64,000 nucleotides of DNA from Paenimyroides marinum (GTDB lineage Bacteria > Bacteroidota > Bacteroidia > Flavobacteriales > Flavobacteriaceae), in assembly GCF_900108395.1 (NCBI RefSeq), contig NZ_FNXE01000005.1:47058-111057 (forward strand). Direction: 5' to 3'. The position numbers and the translations under genes were made by a program. Every line of letters starts with the position of its first letter. The first letter of the stretch is position 1. Shown piece after piece: positions 41,602-50,852 of this stretch. The notes below the pieces were generated by a model that ran no database searches, was not told where the DNA came from, and saw nothing but the letters and a program-made list of their open reading frames with translations.

Positions 41602-43413
41602 ATGTCCACAAAACCAGATATTGCCTTACAGTTGCAAACACTTCCCAATCAACCGGGTGTTTATCAGTATTTTGATAAAGATCAAAAGTTGCTGTATGTT
41701 GGCAAGGCAAAAAACCTGAAAAAACGTGTGTCGTCTTATTTTAACAAAACGCACGACAATGCCCGTTTAAATGTTTTGGTGCGAAAAATTGTGACCATAA
41801 AACATATTGTGGTAGAAACTGAAACCGATGCGTTGCTGCTGGAAAACAATTTGATTAAAAATTTACAACCACGTTATAATATTTTATTGCGCGACGATAA
41901 AACCTATCCGTGGATTTGTATTAAAAACGAACGTTTTCCCAGAGTTTTTTCTACCCGAAATCTCATCAAAGACGGTTCGGAATATTTTGGACCCTACACC
42001 AGCGGCAGAACGTTGCATACCTTGTTAGATTTAATTCGGGAACTGTATCCTTTACGAAACTGCAATTATGATTTAAGTGTGCAGAACATTAAAAACGGCA
42101 AGTATAAAGTTTGTTTAGAATATCATATTGGCAATTGTTTGGGACCGTGTGAAGCATTGGAATCAGAAGAAGAATACCTGCACAAAATAAAAAGCATCCG
42201 CCAGCTTTTAAAAGGAAATTTTAAAGAAAACTTAAAAGATTTTAAAAAGTTAATGATGAATTATGCCGCAGAAATGAAGTTTGAAGAAGCTCAGCAAATA
42301 AAAGAAAAAATTCAGATTTTAGAGAATTATCAGGCAAAATCTACCATTGTAAATCCAAAAATCAACAATATTGATGTGTTTTCTATCGTGTCTGATGAAA
42401 CAATGGCATACATCAACTTTCTGCAGATTGCACACGGAGCAGTCATTCGTTCACATACATTAGAACTTAAAAAACGATTAGATGAAACCGATGAAGAGTT
42501 GTTAACCCTTGCTGTTGTTGAAATCCGCGAACGTTTTAAATCGTTGACCAAAGAAGTTATTGTTCCGTTTGATGTTGATTTAGGCGAAAAAATAACCGTT
42601 ACTGTACCTAAGTTAGGCGATAAGAAGCAATTGTTAGAATTAAGTGAACGCAATGCACGTTATTACCGTTTAGATCAGTTAAAACAGATAAAAATTGTAG
42701 ATCCGGAAAGGCATACCAATCGAATTATGGCACAAATGAAATCGGATTTACGATTGAATAAAGAACCGCGACATATCGAATGTTTTGATAATTCAAACAT
42801 TCAAGGAACCAACCCGGTGGCTGCTTGTGTGGTTTTTAAAGACGGAAAACCCAGCAAAAAAGAGTACCGTCATTTTAATATTAAAACCGTTGAAGGACCC
42901 AATGATTTTGCGTCGATGGAAGAAGTGGTTTTTCGTCGGTACAGAAGATTGTTAGATGAAGGTGAACCGTTACCTGATTTAATTATCATAGATGGCGGAA
43001 AAGGTCAGTTGAGTGCTGCATTAAAGAGTTTGGATATTTTAGGCTTGCGCGGAAAAATAGCCATTATTGGTATTGCCAAACGATTGGAAGAATTGTTTTA
43101 CCCTGGCGATTCGGTGCCTTTGTATCTGGATAAAAAATCGGAAACATTGAAAATTATCCAGCATTTACGAAACGAAGCACACCGTTTTGGCATTACCTTT
43201 CACAGAAACCAACGCAGCAAAAATGCCATAGATAGCGGTTTAACCAAAATTCCGGGCATTGGTGATAAAACAATGGAAAAATTAATGATTCAGTTTAAAT
43301 CTATAAAACGTTTAGGCGAAACTCCCAAAGAAGAAATTGTGAAACTGGTTGGTAAAAGTAAAGCCGAGAAAGTTGTTGCGTTTTTTGAAGCTGAAGGAAA
43401 GAGAATTAATTAA
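41602..43413 (+). CDS. uvrC: Excinuclease ABC subunit C
   Basis: A 603-residue UvrC, which makes both incisions in nucleotide excision repair. Domains in order: GIY-YIG nuclease (about 10-95: PGVYQYFDKDQKLLYVGKAK), UVR motif (about 205-240), RNase H-like endonuclease domain (CFDNSNIQGTNPVAACVVF, LIIIDGGKGQLSAAL) and tandem HhH (TKIPGIGDKTMEKLM). The ATG at 41602 fits the family start. It is divergent from the desuccinylase-like gene and overlaps the next convergent gene by 8 bases. Confidence 0.95.
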   Translation: MSTKPDIALQLQTLPNQPGVYQYFDKDQKLLYVGKAKNLKKRVSSYFNKTHDNARLNVLVRKIVTIKHIVVETETDALLLENNLIKNLQPRYNILLRDDKTYPWICIKNERFPRVFSTRNLIKDGSEYFGPYTSGRTLHTLLDLIRELYPLRNCNYDLSVQNIKNGKYKVCLEYHIGNCLGPCEALESEEEYLHKIKSIRQLLKGNFKENLKDFKKLMMNYAAEMKFEEAQQIKEKIQILENYQAKSTIVNPKINNIDVFSIVSDETMAYINFLQIAHGAVIRSHTLELKKRLDETDEELLTLAVVEIRERFKSLTKEVIVPFDVDLGEKITVTVPKLGDKKQLLELSERNARYYRLDQLKQIKIVDPERHTNRIMAQMKSDLRLNKEPRHIECFDNSNIQGTNPVAACVVFKDGKPSKKEYRHFNIKTVEGPNDFASMEEVVFRRYRRLLDEGEPLPDLIIIDGGKGQLSAALKSLDILGLRGKIAIIGIAKRLEELFYPGDSVPLYLDKKSETLKIIQHLRNEAHRFGITFHRNQRSKNAIDSGLTKIPGIGDKTMEKLMIQFKSIKRLGETPKEEIVKLVGKSKAEKVVAFFEAEGKRIN

Positions 43414-43885
43414 ACTTGATAAGGTTTTTATATTCTTCGGTTAGGTTTTTTAATCGGATTTCTACATTTGTATCATTGAATTTTGAATGTCCAAATTCAA
43501 TAAAAACGTCCTTGTTGAAAGAATGTAAATTAATATTTCGGAGTGTTGTTATTTTAATATCCGGATTATTTTGTTTCAATTCAATATTGTTTGACAGCAA
43601 AAGGGCAGATTTATAAAACTTAAAATTGCCTAGTTTAATAAATCCAACAATCAGAAAACTGTTTTCAAAAAAATATAAATCAGCCAATCTAAATCTGTAG
43701 TTTGGATTTCTTGCTCCACTTGTAAACACTCTACATTTTACAGAATTAACGATTTTGTTTAATTTTAGCTGTGAGTGAAGTATTTTATTGATTGTATTTT
43801 TTACCTTTTTATGATTTTCATTTCTTATTAAAAAAATAAGTCCAAAAAAAGTGACAAAAAACAGAATAGGGAATATTGCGTACAT
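43406..43885 (-). CDS. Unknown membrane-anchored protein, 159 residues
   Basis: A 159-residue protein with one N-terminal membrane helix (YAIFPILFFVTFFGLIFLI, about 2-20), then a basic segment and a beta-rich domain. It ends in NLTEEYKNLIKFN. It overlaps uvrC convergently. No known family; probably an inner-membrane anchored cytoplasmic protein. Confidence 0.6.
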   Translation of the reverse strand: MYAIFPILFFVTFFGLIFLIRNENHKKVKNTINKILHSQLKLNKIVNSVKCRVFTSGARNPNYRFRLADLYFFENSFLIVGFIKLGNFKFYKSALLLSNNIELKQNNPDIKITTLRNINLHSFNKDVFIEFGHSKFNDTNVEIRLKNLTEEYKNLIKFN

Positions 43886-44022
43886 AATATTTGTTTAATT
43901 TCAAATGTACAAAATTCTTTCTCGCTTAATAAAAAACAAAAAACATTGTAACATTTCTGTCTAACAACATACTTACTAATAAAACAATCGGTACTTTTAT
44001 AGTTCCTAAAAAACCAAAAACG

Positions 44023-44724
44023 ATGATCGAAATAAAAGACCTTCACAAATCATATCAAATGGGAAAAAACTCCCTGCATGTTCTTAAAGGAATAAATTTC
44101 GATGTTAAGGAAGGCGAATTTGTTTCTATTATGGGAAGTTCAGGATCCGGAAAATCTACGCTTCTGAACATCATCGGGATTTTAGATGAAGCCGACGAAG
44201 GTTCTTATACATTAGACAACGTTCCTATTAAAAACCTGAACGAAACCATTGCTTCGCAATACCGCAACAAGTTTTTAGGTTTCGTGTTTCAGTCGTTCAA
44301 CCTTATCAATTACAAAACGGCATTAGATAATGTGGCCTTACCTTTGTATTATCAGGGAATGGCAAGAAAAGAACGTATGGAACGATCGATGCATTACCTT
44401 GAAAAAGTAGGTTTGGCAAATTGGGCAAAACACTTGCCGAATGAAATGAGTGGTGGACAAAAACAACGTGTTGCCATTGCAAGGGCATTGGCTTCTGATC
44501 CGAAGGTTTTATTGGCAGATGAGCCAACAGGGGCACTGGATACCAAAACATCGTATGAAGTAATGGATTTAATTCAGCAGATTAACGATGAAGGAAAAAC
44601 AGTGCTTGTAGTTACCCACGAACCTGATATTGCCGAAATGACCAAACGTATTGTGTTCTTAAAGGACGGTCAGATCGAAGAGGATAAACTGGTAAACCAA
44701 ATAAGGGCTTCACAATATGTTTAG
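44023..44724 (+). CDS. MacB-type ABC transporter ATPase
   Basis: A 233-residue ABC ATPase of the LolD/MacB class. Walker A is MGSSGSGKSTLLNIIG (about 37-52), the Q-loop is VFQSFNLINY, the signature is NEMSGGQKQRVAIARAL, and Walker B is VLLADEPTGALD. It heads an operon with two FtsX-type permeases, two small proteins, an HlyD-like adaptor and a TolC-like protein. Together they form a tripartite MacAB-TolC-like exporter for peptides, lipids or drugs. It overlaps the first permease by 8 bases. Confidence 0.93.
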   Translation: MIEIKDLHKSYQMGKNSLHVLKGINFDVKEGEFVSIMGSSGSGKSTLLNIIGILDEADEGSYTLDNVPIKNLNETIASQYRNKFLGFVFQSFNLINYKTALDNVALPLYYQGMARKERMERSMHYLEKVGLANWAKHLPNEMSGGQKQRVAIARALASDPKVLLADEPTGALDTKTSYEVMDLIQQINDEGKTVLVVTHEPDIAEMTKRIVFLKDGQIEEDKLVNQIRASQYV

Positions 44725-45964
44725 TATTGAAAGATGGCAGGAAATATTTGAAGGGCTGTATAAAAACAAGCTCCGAACGGCTTTAACCGGTGTTTCTGTA
44801 GCATCGGGAATTTTTATTTTGGTGATACTTCTCGGTGCAGGAAACGGAATCCAGAACGGAATTCAAAAACAGTTCGAACAAGATGCCGTTAACCGTGTTT
44901 CAGTTTGGCCCGGAGTTACCCAAAAGGAATATAACGGATTAGGCGTAGGGCGAAGCGTTCAGCTGCACAATGCAGATTACGATTTAGCTACCACGTTACT
45001 TAAAGATTATATTGAATACAAATCCGCGATTTTTTCGGTTTGGAGCGGAAACATCGTCTATAAAAAAGAAACCGGCACGTATCGGGTGGAAGGAGTTCAT
45101 CCCGATTATCAGTTCATCGAAAATGCTTCGATAGTTAAGGGGCGTTTTGTCAATCAATCCGATAATGCTAATTATGAAAAAAACGTCATTATCGGACAAA
45201 AAGTCGCAAACGATTTGTTTAAAAACGGCGAAGATCCGTTAGGCGAACAATTGAATGTTTCGGGAATGATTTACAAAGTGGTCGGTGTTTATTCCGATCC
45301 TGGTGGAGAGCGGGAAGAAAGCCGGGTTTTTATCCCGATTGCTACTGCTCAAAAAGCATACAGTGCAGGTGACAGCATCCGCAGTATGGCTTTTACGCTC
45401 AAAAAAAGCGATCAGTTTGACAATGCCGTAGCCGAATCACATGAGTTTACGCAAAAATTGGAAACGTTTTTGAAAGCAAGGCATACGATCGCTCCCGATG
45501 ATCAGGGTGCTTTATATATTAATAACTCGTTAGAACAGGCAAAAAATATTTACATAATAACCGGTGGTGTTCAGGCATTCTTTTGGTTTGTGGGAATTTG
45601 TACCATTATTGCCGGAGTGGTAGGTGTTGGTAATATTATGCTGATTATTGTTAAAGAACGAACCAAAGAAATCGGAATACGAAAAGCTTTGGGAGCATCG
45701 CCTATTTCAATTATCACAATGATATTGCAGGAAGCTGTTTTTATAACGGTTATTGCTGGTTTTTCGGGACTTATTTTTGGGTTAATTGTCTGGGAAATTG
45801 TCGGACCTTATGTAGAAGCCGACTTTTTTACGCGTCCCGAAGTTGATTTTAACGTGGCAGTTACCACACTTGTAATATTAATTGTAGCCGGAGCTTTTGC
45901 CGGATTTGTTCCTGCATACCGCGCGGCTAAAATAAGACCTATTGTTGCATTAAGAGGAGAATAA
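44717..45964 (+). CDS. MacB-like ABC permease 1
   Basis: A 415-residue FtsX/MacB permease. It has an N-terminal membrane helix (about 20-45), a large periplasmic MacB_PCD domain (about 50-260) and three C-terminal helices. The coupling region VKERTKEIGIRKALGASPIS is intact. It ends with RAAKIRPIVALRGE, a common FtsX terminus. One base separates it from permease 2, so a heterodimer is likely. Confidence 0.92.
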   Translation: MFSIERWQEIFEGLYKNKLRTALTGVSVASGIFILVILLGAGNGIQNGIQKQFEQDAVNRVSVWPGVTQKEYNGLGVGRSVQLHNADYDLATTLLKDYIEYKSAIFSVWSGNIVYKKETGTYRVEGVHPDYQFIENASIVKGRFVNQSDNANYEKNVIIGQKVANDLFKNGEDPLGEQLNVSGMIYKVVGVYSDPGGEREESRVFIPIATAQKAYSAGDSIRSMAFTLKKSDQFDNAVAESHEFTQKLETFLKARHTIAPDDQGALYINNSLEQAKNIYIITGGVQAFFWFVGICTIIAGVVGVGNIMLIIVKERTKEIGIRKALGASPISIITMILQEAVFITVIAGFSGLIFGLIVWEIVGPYVEADFFTRPEVDFNVAVTTLVILIVAGAFAGFVPAYRAAKIRPIVALRGE

Positions 45965-45965
45965 T

Positions 45966-47234
45966 ATGTTTAGCAGAGATAAATGGAATGAAATCATCGA
46001 GGCACTTTCTGCCAATCCGTTCAGAACGCTGATCACTGCTTTCGGAGTGTTTTGGGGAATTTTTATCCTGGTAATTCTTCTTTCTGCAAGCCAGGGATTG
46101 CAAAACGGAATCAAAAGACAAATGGGCGGTTTATCAACCAATACCATGTTTATGTGGACCAGCTCTACTTCAAAACCATACAAAGGGTTGCCACAAGGCA
46201 GAAATTATAATTTTAAAAACGGAGATGTAGATGCCATAAAAAGGGATATTGACGGATTGCTCTACGTGTCTCCGAGAAATCAGTTGGGCGGTTTCAGAGG
46301 AAGCAACAATGTGGTTAGAGGGACAAAAACGGGTGCTTACAACGTATATGGCGATTATCCCGAATTTATTCTGCAACAGCCAATGGATATTCTTCAGGGG
46401 CGGTTCATAAATTACGGCGATATTGAAAATAAACGTAAAGTTACTGTAATTGGCGAAGGTGTTATCAGGGAATTATACGCACCGGGCGAAGAGGTCTTGG
46501 GATCGTATATCAAGGTACAGGGCGTAAATTTTATGGTTGTGGGCGTTTACAAAAGTATTTCGAATATGGGCGGCGATGCAGAAGAAAGCCAGAAGCAGTT
46601 GTTTATACCGTTTACCACATTTCAGCAGGCGTTTAATTATGGCGATATAGTTGGATGGATGACGATAACAGCAGAAGACAATAAACCAATTACCGATTTA
46701 AAAGAAAGTATTTTTAAATTGTTAAAAAACCGTCACACAATTGATCCTACAGATGATCGGGCAATTGGTCATTTTGATTTGTATCAGGAATTTAAAAAGA
46801 TTAACGGGTTGTTTTCTATTCTAACAGCAGTTTCTTACATCGTAGGGATTTTTATCCTTGGTTCGGGAATCATAGGAATTGTAAACATTATGCTCATCAT
46901 CGTTAAAGAACGAACACAGGAAATCGGAATTCGCAGGGCATTGGGAGCAACCCCGGCAGTTATTATAAAACAAATCCTTACCGAATCGGTTGTGCTTTCG
47001 CTTGTAGCTGGTATGGCGGGAATTATTTTTGCCTCGTTGGTACTTTGGTTGATAAATTTTGGATTGGAAAAAGCTCCAAACAGTGACCAAATACCAATTG
47101 TAAATCCAAGTGTAAGTTTGGGTGTGGTGGTTATTGCTTTGCTGATATTGGTTGTTGCAGGGCTTTTAGCCGGCTTAATTCCGGCAATTACCGCTATTAA
47201 AGTAAAACCAATTGATGCGTTAAGAACAGAGTAA
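45966..47234 (+). CDS. MacB-like ABC permease 2
   Basis: A 422-residue paralogue of permease 1 with the same topology: a first helix after NPFRTLITAFGVFWGIFILV, a periplasmic domain and three C-terminal helices, with KERTQEIGIRRALGATPAVI as coupling segment. It probably pairs with permease 1 above the shared ATPase. It follows permease 1 by one base and is followed by two small genes that split it from the adaptor. Confidence 0.92.
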   Translation: MFSRDKWNEIIEALSANPFRTLITAFGVFWGIFILVILLSASQGLQNGIKRQMGGLSTNTMFMWTSSTSKPYKGLPQGRNYNFKNGDVDAIKRDIDGLLYVSPRNQLGGFRGSNNVVRGTKTGAYNVYGDYPEFILQQPMDILQGRFINYGDIENKRKVTVIGEGVIRELYAPGEEVLGSYIKVQGVNFMVVGVYKSISNMGGDAEESQKQLFIPFTTFQQAFNYGDIVGWMTITAEDNKPITDLKESIFKLLKNRHTIDPTDDRAIGHFDLYQEFKKINGLFSILTAVSYIVGIFILGSGIIGIVNIMLIIVKERTQEIGIRRALGATPAVIIKQILTESVVLSLVAGMAGIIFASLVLWLINFGLEKAPNSDQIPIVNPSVSLGVVVIALLILVVAGLLAGLIPAITAIKVKPIDALRTE

Positions 47235-47246
47235 TAAGGAGGAAGA

Positions 47247-47627
47247 ATGAAAATAAAACAAACAGCAATGAACAACCTTTTGAAATTAGAAGAACTGGGA
47301 CAATTTTTACTCTCAATTATCCTGTTCAGTCAGTTAGAATATGCTTGGTGGGTTTTTCCCGTTTGTCTTTTATTGCCTGATGTATCAATGATTGGCTATT
47401 TGGTCAATCCTAAAACTGGCGCGTGGATTTATAATTTTTTCCACCATAAAATGATTGCAGTTATCGTTCTGCTTTTGGGTTTTTTGTTGGATAATTCGTT
47501 GATTACTTTAGCCGGAGTGATTTTATTCGGACATTCGGCTATGGACCGGATTTTTGGATACGGACTGAAGTTCAACAATCATTTTCAAAACACCCATTTA
47601 GGTTGGGTTGGAAATCAAAATAAATAA
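47247..47627 (+). CDS. DUF4260 membrane protein
   Basis: A 126-residue DUF4260 protein with three or four helices. Family marks are LLPDVSMIGYLVNPKTGAW and GHSAMDRIFGYGLKF, then THLGWVGNQ. It follows a rare clear Shine-Dalgarno (AAGGAGGA). An alternative ATG lies 21 bases downstream. It sits inside the efflux operon and might be an accessory membrane factor; its function is unknown. Confidence 0.82.
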   Translation: MKIKQTAMNNLLKLEELGQFLLSIILFSQLEYAWWVFPVCLLLPDVSMIGYLVNPKTGAWIYNFFHHKMIAVIVLLLGFLLDNSLITLAGVILFGHSAMDRIFGYGLKFNNHFQNTHLGWVGNQNK

Positions 47628-47629
47628 AT

Positions 47630-47815
47630 ATGAAAATCAGCAATAAATCGAATCAAAACATTGGAATTGGAATCTCGCTTGGGGTGGCTCTTGGAGCAGC
47701 TTTGGGAGCGGCTTTTGAAAATGTTTCGAAGGGAGTTGCGTTGGGGATTGCATTTGGTTTAGCTCTTGGAACAATTTTCAATGCTGTAAAAAATAATAAA
47801 GACAACAAATCTTAA
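47630..47815 (+). CDS. Small glycine-zipper protein
   Basis: A 61-residue protein with repeated small-residue heptads (GIGISLGVALGAALGAAFE and KGVALGIAFGLALGTIF), forming two potential glycine-zipper helices, and a Lys/Asn-rich tail. It lies 2 bases after DUF4260 and 15 bases before the adaptor, within the efflux operon. It may insert in the membrane or oligomerise. No precise function. Confidence 0.7.
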   Translation: MKISNKSNQNIGIGISLGVALGAALGAAFENVSKGVALGIAFGLALGTIFNAVKNNKDNKS

Positions 47816-47830
47816 ATTTAAAAAAGATAT

Positions 47831-48928
47831 ATGAAAAAAGGTTGTACCATTAGTATTTTAGTTTTTTTAGCAGTTGCTTTTGCGGGTGCTTTATTTTGGT
47901 TGTATCAAAAAAATTCGCAACCGCCGGTGGTTTACGAAACAGAACATGCTGAAATCCGTTCTATTTCTAAAAGCACGGTTGCTACCGGAAACATCAACCC
48001 GAAAGAAGAAGTATTGATCAAGCCAAATATTTCCGGAATTATTGACGAAGTATATGTAGAAGCCGGTGATTATATAAAGTCGGGCGATTTGCTTGCTAAA
48101 ATCCGGGTAGTTCCAAATGTTTCCAGTTTAAATTCTGCAACCAACCAGATACAGACGGCTAAAATCGATTTGGAAAATCAAAAAAGAATTTACGACCGTC
48201 AGAAATCTCTTTTTGATAAAGGGGTGATTTCTGCCAACGATTTCGATACCGCAGAAACCGCTTATAAACAAGCACAGCAATCATACAATGCCACGCTGCA
48301 AAATGCCGAAATCATCAGAACCGGAACCACAAAAGGAATGAGTAACATTGCACAAACCCTGATTCGTTCTACGGTTTCGGGTATGGTGTTAGATGTTCCC
48401 GTGAAAAAAGGAAATCAGGTAATTGAAGCCAATAACTTTAACGAAGGAACAACTATTGCAAGTTTGGCAGATGTTGGTAATATGATTTTTGAAGGAAAAC
48501 TGGATGAGTCCGAAGTAGGAAAAATCAAACTGGGGCTTCCGTTGGAAATTACTGTTGGTGCTATTGAAAACAAAAAATTTGATGCCGTTCTGGATTACAT
48601 CGCTCCCAAAGGCGTAAACGAAAACGGAGCGATGCAATTCCCGATAAAAGGAACATTGGTTAATAAAGATTCTACATTTATCCGTTCGGGATTAAGTGCC
48701 AATGCTTCTATTATTCTGGCAAATGCAAAGAATGTACTGGCTGTGAAGGAAGGTTTGGTTCAGTACGATGAAAAAACTAAGAAATCGTTTGTTGAGGTAG
48801 AAATTGAAGATCAGAAATTTGAACGCCGAGATGTTGAATTGGGTGTGAGCGACGGAATTTACGTTGAAATAAAAAAAGGTATTACCAAAAACGACAAGAT
48901 CAAGGTCTGGAACCAGGTTAAAAAGTAG
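47831..48928 (+). CDS. MacA/HlyD-like periplasmic adaptor
   Basis: A 365-residue membrane-fusion protein. One N-terminal membrane anchor (about 6-25) is followed by a split lipoyl domain (VLIKPNISGIIDEVYVEAGD, and later VSGMVLDVPVKKGNQVIEAN), an alpha-hairpin (about 95-155) and a beta-barrel domain. It links the ABC permeases to the TolC-like channel. It is immediately followed by the TolC gene. Confidence 0.92.
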   Translation: MKKGCTISILVFLAVAFAGALFWLYQKNSQPPVVYETEHAEIRSISKSTVATGNINPKEEVLIKPNISGIIDEVYVEAGDYIKSGDLLAKIRVVPNVSSLNSATNQIQTAKIDLENQKRIYDRQKSLFDKGVISANDFDTAETAYKQAQQSYNATLQNAEIIRTGTTKGMSNIAQTLIRSTVSGMVLDVPVKKGNQVIEANNFNEGTTIASLADVGNMIFEGKLDESEVGKIKLGLPLEITVGAIENKKFDAVLDYIAPKGVNENGAMQFPIKGTLVNKDSTFIRSGLSANASIILANAKNVLAVKEGLVQYDEKTKKSFVEVEIEDQKFERRDVELGVSDGIYVEIKKGITKNDKIKVWNQVKK

Positions 48929-48979
48929 TTGAATCGCTGTTTGTTGTTTCGAACGGTGAGAAATCTCAATTTAAAATTT

Positions 48980-50335
48980 ATGAAAATTACATCAAAAATA
49001 ATTGTATCAGCTTGTTTGTTTTTTGGGGTAACAGCGTTCTCTCAACAAAAATGGACGTTGCAAGAATGTGTCAATCACGCGATGGAGAACAACGTGTCTG
49101 TAAAACAGATAGAATTAGATAACAAATTAGCCGAAATTGATAAAAAAGATGCGTACGGAAGTTTTTTTCCGGTGGTTAACGCAACAGCTTCGCATTCGTG
49201 GAATACAGGTTTAAACACCAATATTACAACAGGTATTTTAGAAAATCAAACCACACAGTTTACTTCTATGGGTGCTTCTGCCAGCATAGATATTTTCAGA
49301 GGTTTGCAAAATCAAAACCGGTTCCGCAAATCAAAATTAGCATTAATCTCTTCACAATACCAACATCTTAAAATGGAAGAAGATGTTGCCCTAAACGTAG
49401 TAAATGCTTATTTGCAGATATTGTTCAACAAGGAAAACCTTAAGGTTCAAAAGCAACAGTATTTAACAGACAGTTTGCAGTTGGTGCGTTCAGAAGCCTT
49501 GGTTGATGCAGGTATGATTCCAAGTGGAGATTTGTTTGATATGAAGGCAACCATTGCAACAGATAAACAACGGATTATTGAGGCGGAATATGCGTTGCTG
49601 GTTTCAAAAATGAGTCTGGCACAATTGCTGCAGATGGAAGATTTCAAAGAGTTTGATATTGCTGATGTAGAATACGAATTTGAACCGAACACCATCTTTT
49701 TTGAAAGTCCTGAATCAATTTATTATAAAGCCCGACAAGAGCGTACCGAATTGAAGATTGCCGAAAACAATGTAAAAATTGCCGAGAAAGATGTAGATAT
49801 TGCAAAAGGTGCACATTTACCTTCGCTGGTAGGGTTTTACAGCTTTAGTTCCCGCGTTTCGTATGCAGATATTCCTGATGGGAAAGGTGGCGTAATGCGT
49901 CCGCAACCCTTTTTTGAACAGTTTGATATGTACAAAGGGCACAATTTCGGTTTGCAGTTAAACATTCCTGTTTTCAACGGGTTTCTCACACGAAATAATG
50001 TAGAAAGAAGCAAAGTTAATTTAGAAAAAAACAGGCTGGCTTTAGAACAAACCGAATTAGATTTAGAACGCAATATTTATACCGCTTATGCCGATGCCAA
50101 AGGAGCTATGGAAACATATCTGGCAACAGTAGAAATGCTGAAAGCACGTGAAGAAGCATTCCGTTACACCAAAGAACGTTTTGAAAACGGAATGGCAACC
50201 GCTTTTGATTACAACCAGTCGCAAACATTGTTGGTAAACACACAGTCCGATTTATTGCGTACAAAATACGATTATTTGTTCCGTACCAGAATATTGGAGT
50301 TCTATTTCGGTATCCCGATTATTCAGCGAAATTAG
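48980..50335 (+). CDS. TolC-family outer-membrane efflux protein
   Basis: A 451-residue TolC-type protein. The signal peptide ends near GVTAFS-Q. Two helical repeats follow, with WTLQECVNHAMENNVSVKQI near the start and FGLQLNIPVFNGFLTRNNVE before the second repeat, both family marks. It forms the trimeric exit duct of the exporter. I start at 48980 because that gives a proper signal peptide. It is the last gene of the efflux operon. Confidence 0.92.
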   Translation: MKITSKIIVSACLFFGVTAFSQQKWTLQECVNHAMENNVSVKQIELDNKLAEIDKKDAYGSFFPVVNATASHSWNTGLNTNITTGILENQTTQFTSMGASASIDIFRGLQNQNRFRKSKLALISSQYQHLKMEEDVALNVVNAYLQILFNKENLKVQKQQYLTDSLQLVRSEALVDAGMIPSGDLFDMKATIATDKQRIIEAEYALLVSKMSLAQLLQMEDFKEFDIADVEYEFEPNTIFFESPESIYYKARQERTELKIAENNVKIAEKDVDIAKGAHLPSLVGFYSFSSRVSYADIPDGKGGVMRPQPFFEQFDMYKGHNFGLQLNIPVFNGFLTRNNVERSKVNLEKNRLALEQTELDLERNIYTAYADAKGAMETYLATVEMLKAREEAFRYTKERFENGMATAFDYNQSQTLLVNTQSDLLRTKYDYLFRTRILEFYFGIPIIQRN

Positions 50336-50339
50336 TTAA

Positions 50340-50636
50340 ATGGTTAATAAGAAATTTAAAATCATTTCGGTTGTAAATATTCTCTTGTTAATAATAGGAA
50401 TGCTAATAATGCATTATTCAGAGCTTGTAAGAATACATAAACCTTTATACCCTATACTGAAGATGTTAGGTTGGGGGATGTTTTTTATATCTATAATTTG
50501 GTCGGGAGTAAATAGTATTCTTATTTATGATACGATCAAAAATAATCTGAAGAAAAATTTAATTTGGATTTTAATAAGTCTTATTCCTTTGATGCATTTT
50601 CTTTATATTCTGATTCTTGTTTCTTTGAAAATGTAA
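50340..50636 (+). CDS. Small membrane protein, 98 residues
   Basis: A 98-residue protein with three hydrophobic helices (about 8-25, 42-60 and 75-96) and short polar loops. It follows tolC by 4 bases and may belong to the same transcript. No family recognised. Confidence 0.6.
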   Translation: MVNKKFKIISVVNILLLIIGMLIMHYSELVRIHKPLYPILKMLGWGMFFISIIWSGVNSILIYDTIKNNLKKNLIWILISLIPLMHFLYILILVSLKM

Positions 50637-50852
50637 AATAAAATTTTAGATTGTTATGAGATTCTTCACTCCATTCAGAAACAAGATTGTATTTGTCATC
50701 CCTACGAAAGAAATATCTATCTAATTCTCAAAAGATTTTTTACTCCATTCAGAATAACAGGTAACAGCTGCTTTATTAAAATTTTAACCAGTAAACTTTG
50801 CGGTCAATCATTAAAAAAGTCTTAGATTTATGAAGAATTTTATTTCTTGTGT
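50637..50852. repeat. Intergenic region with a repeated motif
   Basis: No gene is seen. A 21-base motif is present twice with two differences, at 50660-50680 and 50734-50754 (core CTCCATTCAGAA), with TTGTCATCCCTACGAAAG between. It looks like a degraded dispersed intergenic repeat. Confidence 0.5.

Noticed and set aside
50637..50852. Repeated 21-base motif as a CRISPR array
   Set aside because: Only two imperfect copies exist, without regular spacers or cas genes nearby.
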